Below, one piece after another: positions 4,233 through 5,122 of a stretch of DNA of 5,122 bases. The notes beneath the pieces are model-generated. The model saw nothing but the letters and a program-made list of their open reading frames with translations. It was not told where the DNA came from and made no database searches. Source of the stretch: Candidatus Puniceispirillum sp. (GTDB lineage: Bacteria > Pseudomonadota > Alphaproteobacteria > Puniceispirillales > Puniceispirillaceae); the NCBI GenBank assembly GCA_016780525.1, contig JADHLR010000114.1:1-5122 (forward strand). The letters run 5' to 3'. How positions within the stretch are numbered: position 1 is the first letter of the stretch; each line of letters begins with the position of its first letter. The position numbers and the translations under genes are program-made.

Positions 4233-5122
4233 CGCCGTGTTAACGTCCCAGTCAGTTTCCGGGTCAGCTTCTGGGTCAGCTTCTGGACTAATCAATATTG
4301 ATAAACGCTGGATGCGTGCCGCAATTGCGCAGTCACGCCGGGCCGAGGGGCGTACAGCCAGTAACCCGCCGGTTGGCTGTGTGATTCTGGATAAATCCGG
4401 GCGGCTTTGCGCGGCGGCGCATACGGCTGTTGGCGGCGTGCCGCATGCGGAAACACGGGCGCTTGAAATGGCTGGGGCAGCAGCCCGGGGCGGCACTGTC
4501 TATGTCACCTTGGAACCATGTGCCCATCAGGGAAAGACCCCGCCTTGTGTCGATGCGCTTATTGCCGCGCGGGTGGCGCGCATAGTGGTGGCACTTGGCG
4601 ATCCTGACCGGCGGGTCAATGGCCGCGGGCTCGACAAAGCGAAATCTGCTGGCATCCATGTTGATCTTGGTGTTGAAGCGGCCGCGGCAGGCGCGGTGTT
4701 GAATGGGTTTTTACAACGTATCACGCATGGCCGGCCTGTTGTTTGGCTGAAAACAGCCGCATCGCTTGACGGTGCAATCGCGCTGGCCGACGGGCAAAAA
4801 CGCTGGCTTACCGGTGAACCAATGCGGCATGTGGTGCATGAATTACGGAGCCGCTGCGATGCTTTGCTGAGCGGTGTCGGGACAATTCTCGCCGATGACC
4901 CGGAATTTACCTGCCGTGCGCCCAGCCTGACCGCGGATAGCCCGGCTCTATATTTACTCGACAGCCAGTTGCGCACGCCGACATCAGCACGGCTGTTTGG
5001 TGACGGTCAACGGGCGGTGACCATGTTATGCACAGCATCAGCGTCGCAGCAACGCCGTGCGGCACTGACCAAAGCCGGCGCAATAGTCGCCGTTCTGCCA
5101 GCAGACGCGCAGGGCAGGGTGG
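4225..5122 (+). CDS. ribD: Riboflavin biosynthesis deaminase/reductase RibD, N-terminal part
   Basis: The first 299 codons of the bifunctional enzyme that deaminates the GTP-derived pyrimidine and then reduces its ribose side chain in riboflavin synthesis. The gene runs off the window (family length about 360-370). Numbered from GTG 4225, the zinc deaminase domain has WMRAAIAQSRR (29-39), NPPVGCVI (47-54), HAE (74-76) and EPCAHQGKTPPC (97-108). H74, C99 and C108 are the expected zinc ligands and E76 the proton carrier. The NADPH-dependent reductase domain begins near RPVVWLKTAASLDGAIA (170-186) and continues through RWLTG and GVGTILADDPEFTCR (217-231). The start overlaps nrdR by eight bases and follows AAGGA, so coupling is likely. 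Residues 2-25 are an unconserved Ser/Gly-rich extension encoded partly by a 12-base repeat. The exact start is less certain than the identity. Confidence 0.93.
   Translation, partial: MNSAVLTSQSVSGSASGSASGLINIDKRWMRAAIAQSRRAEGRTASNPPVGCVILDKSGRLCAAAHTAVGGVPHAETRALEMAGAAARGGTVYVTLEPCAHQGKTPPCVDALIAARVARIVVALGDPDRRVNGRGLDKAKSAGIHVDLGVEAAAAGAVLNGFLQRITHGRPVVWLKTAASLDGAIALADGQKRWLTGEPMRHVVHELRSRCDALLSGVGTILADDPEFTCRAPSLTADSPALYLLDSQLRTPTSARLFGDGQRAVTMLCTASASQQRRAALTKAGAIVAVLPADAQGRV
4249..4284 (+). repeat. 12-base tandem repeat in the ribD 5' end
   Basis: GGGTCAGCTTCT occurs twice in exact tandem (4261-4272, 4273-4284), preceded by a diverged copy CAGTCAGTTTCC (4249-4260). The unit is a multiple of three, so changes in copy number keep the frame. 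In the ribD frame it encodes QSVS-GSAS-GSAS, a flexible-looking N-terminal segment before the conserved domain. Confidence 0.8.

Noticed and set aside
4122..4976. Minus-strand open frames opposite nrdR and ribD
   Set aside because: The plus-strand ribD frame is continuous and shows conserved zinc-site and reductase motifs throughout, so the opposite frames are shadows.

Overview
The window is a compact, entirely plus-strand stretch of bacterial chromosome, very probably from an alphaproteobacterium. The reasons are a DUF1467-type small membrane protein (a family I know only from Alphaproteobacteria), the rnj-mce-DUF1467 and rpiB-glyA-nrdR-ribD gene orders typical of that class, and the close match of every protein to alphaproteobacterial versions. 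Base composition looks balanced (about half G+C), with AT-rich intergenic DNA. That suits a moderate-GC marine lineage such as SAR116, but this placement is a guess.

Layout: positions 1-1553 hold the end of one operon. It contains the C-terminal part of ribonuclease J, a methylmalonyl-CoA epimerase that overlaps it by four bases (ATGA), and a 78-residue two-helix DUF1467 membrane protein. A GC-rich hairpin at 1590-1607 closes it. A 250-base AT-rich spacer follows, with a perfect TATAAT at 1772-1777 that probably belongs to the next gene.

Positions 1804-5122 hold rpiB (ribose-5-phosphate isomerase B), glyA (serine hydroxymethyltransferase), nrdR (repressor of ribonucleotide reductase genes) and the first 299 codons of ribD (riboflavin deaminase/reductase). 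glyA has its own 185-base leader with a 20-base dyad and a pair of TTACCGA direct repeats. glyA, nrdR and ribD have no terminator between them and are probably co-transcribed. The theme is pentose phosphate, one-carbon and nucleotide supply, and flavin synthesis. GlyA makes methylene-tetrahydrofolate, NrdR controls dNTP production, and RibD uses a GTP-derived pyrimidine.

These are all ordinary core genes and I see no undescribed system. The most interesting non-coding signal is a tandem pair of NrdR-box-like palindromes at 3722-3737 and 3753-3768. Their 31-base centre-to-centre spacing is that expected of real NrdR operators, and they lie directly before nrdR, so they suggest autoregulation that may also reach ribD. 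Smaller points are a shared GGTAACATAT/ATATGTTACC motif before rpiB and glyA, a 12-base tandem repeat that lengthens the RibD N-terminus, and an unusual Ala-Ser pair next to the GlyA cofactor lysine.
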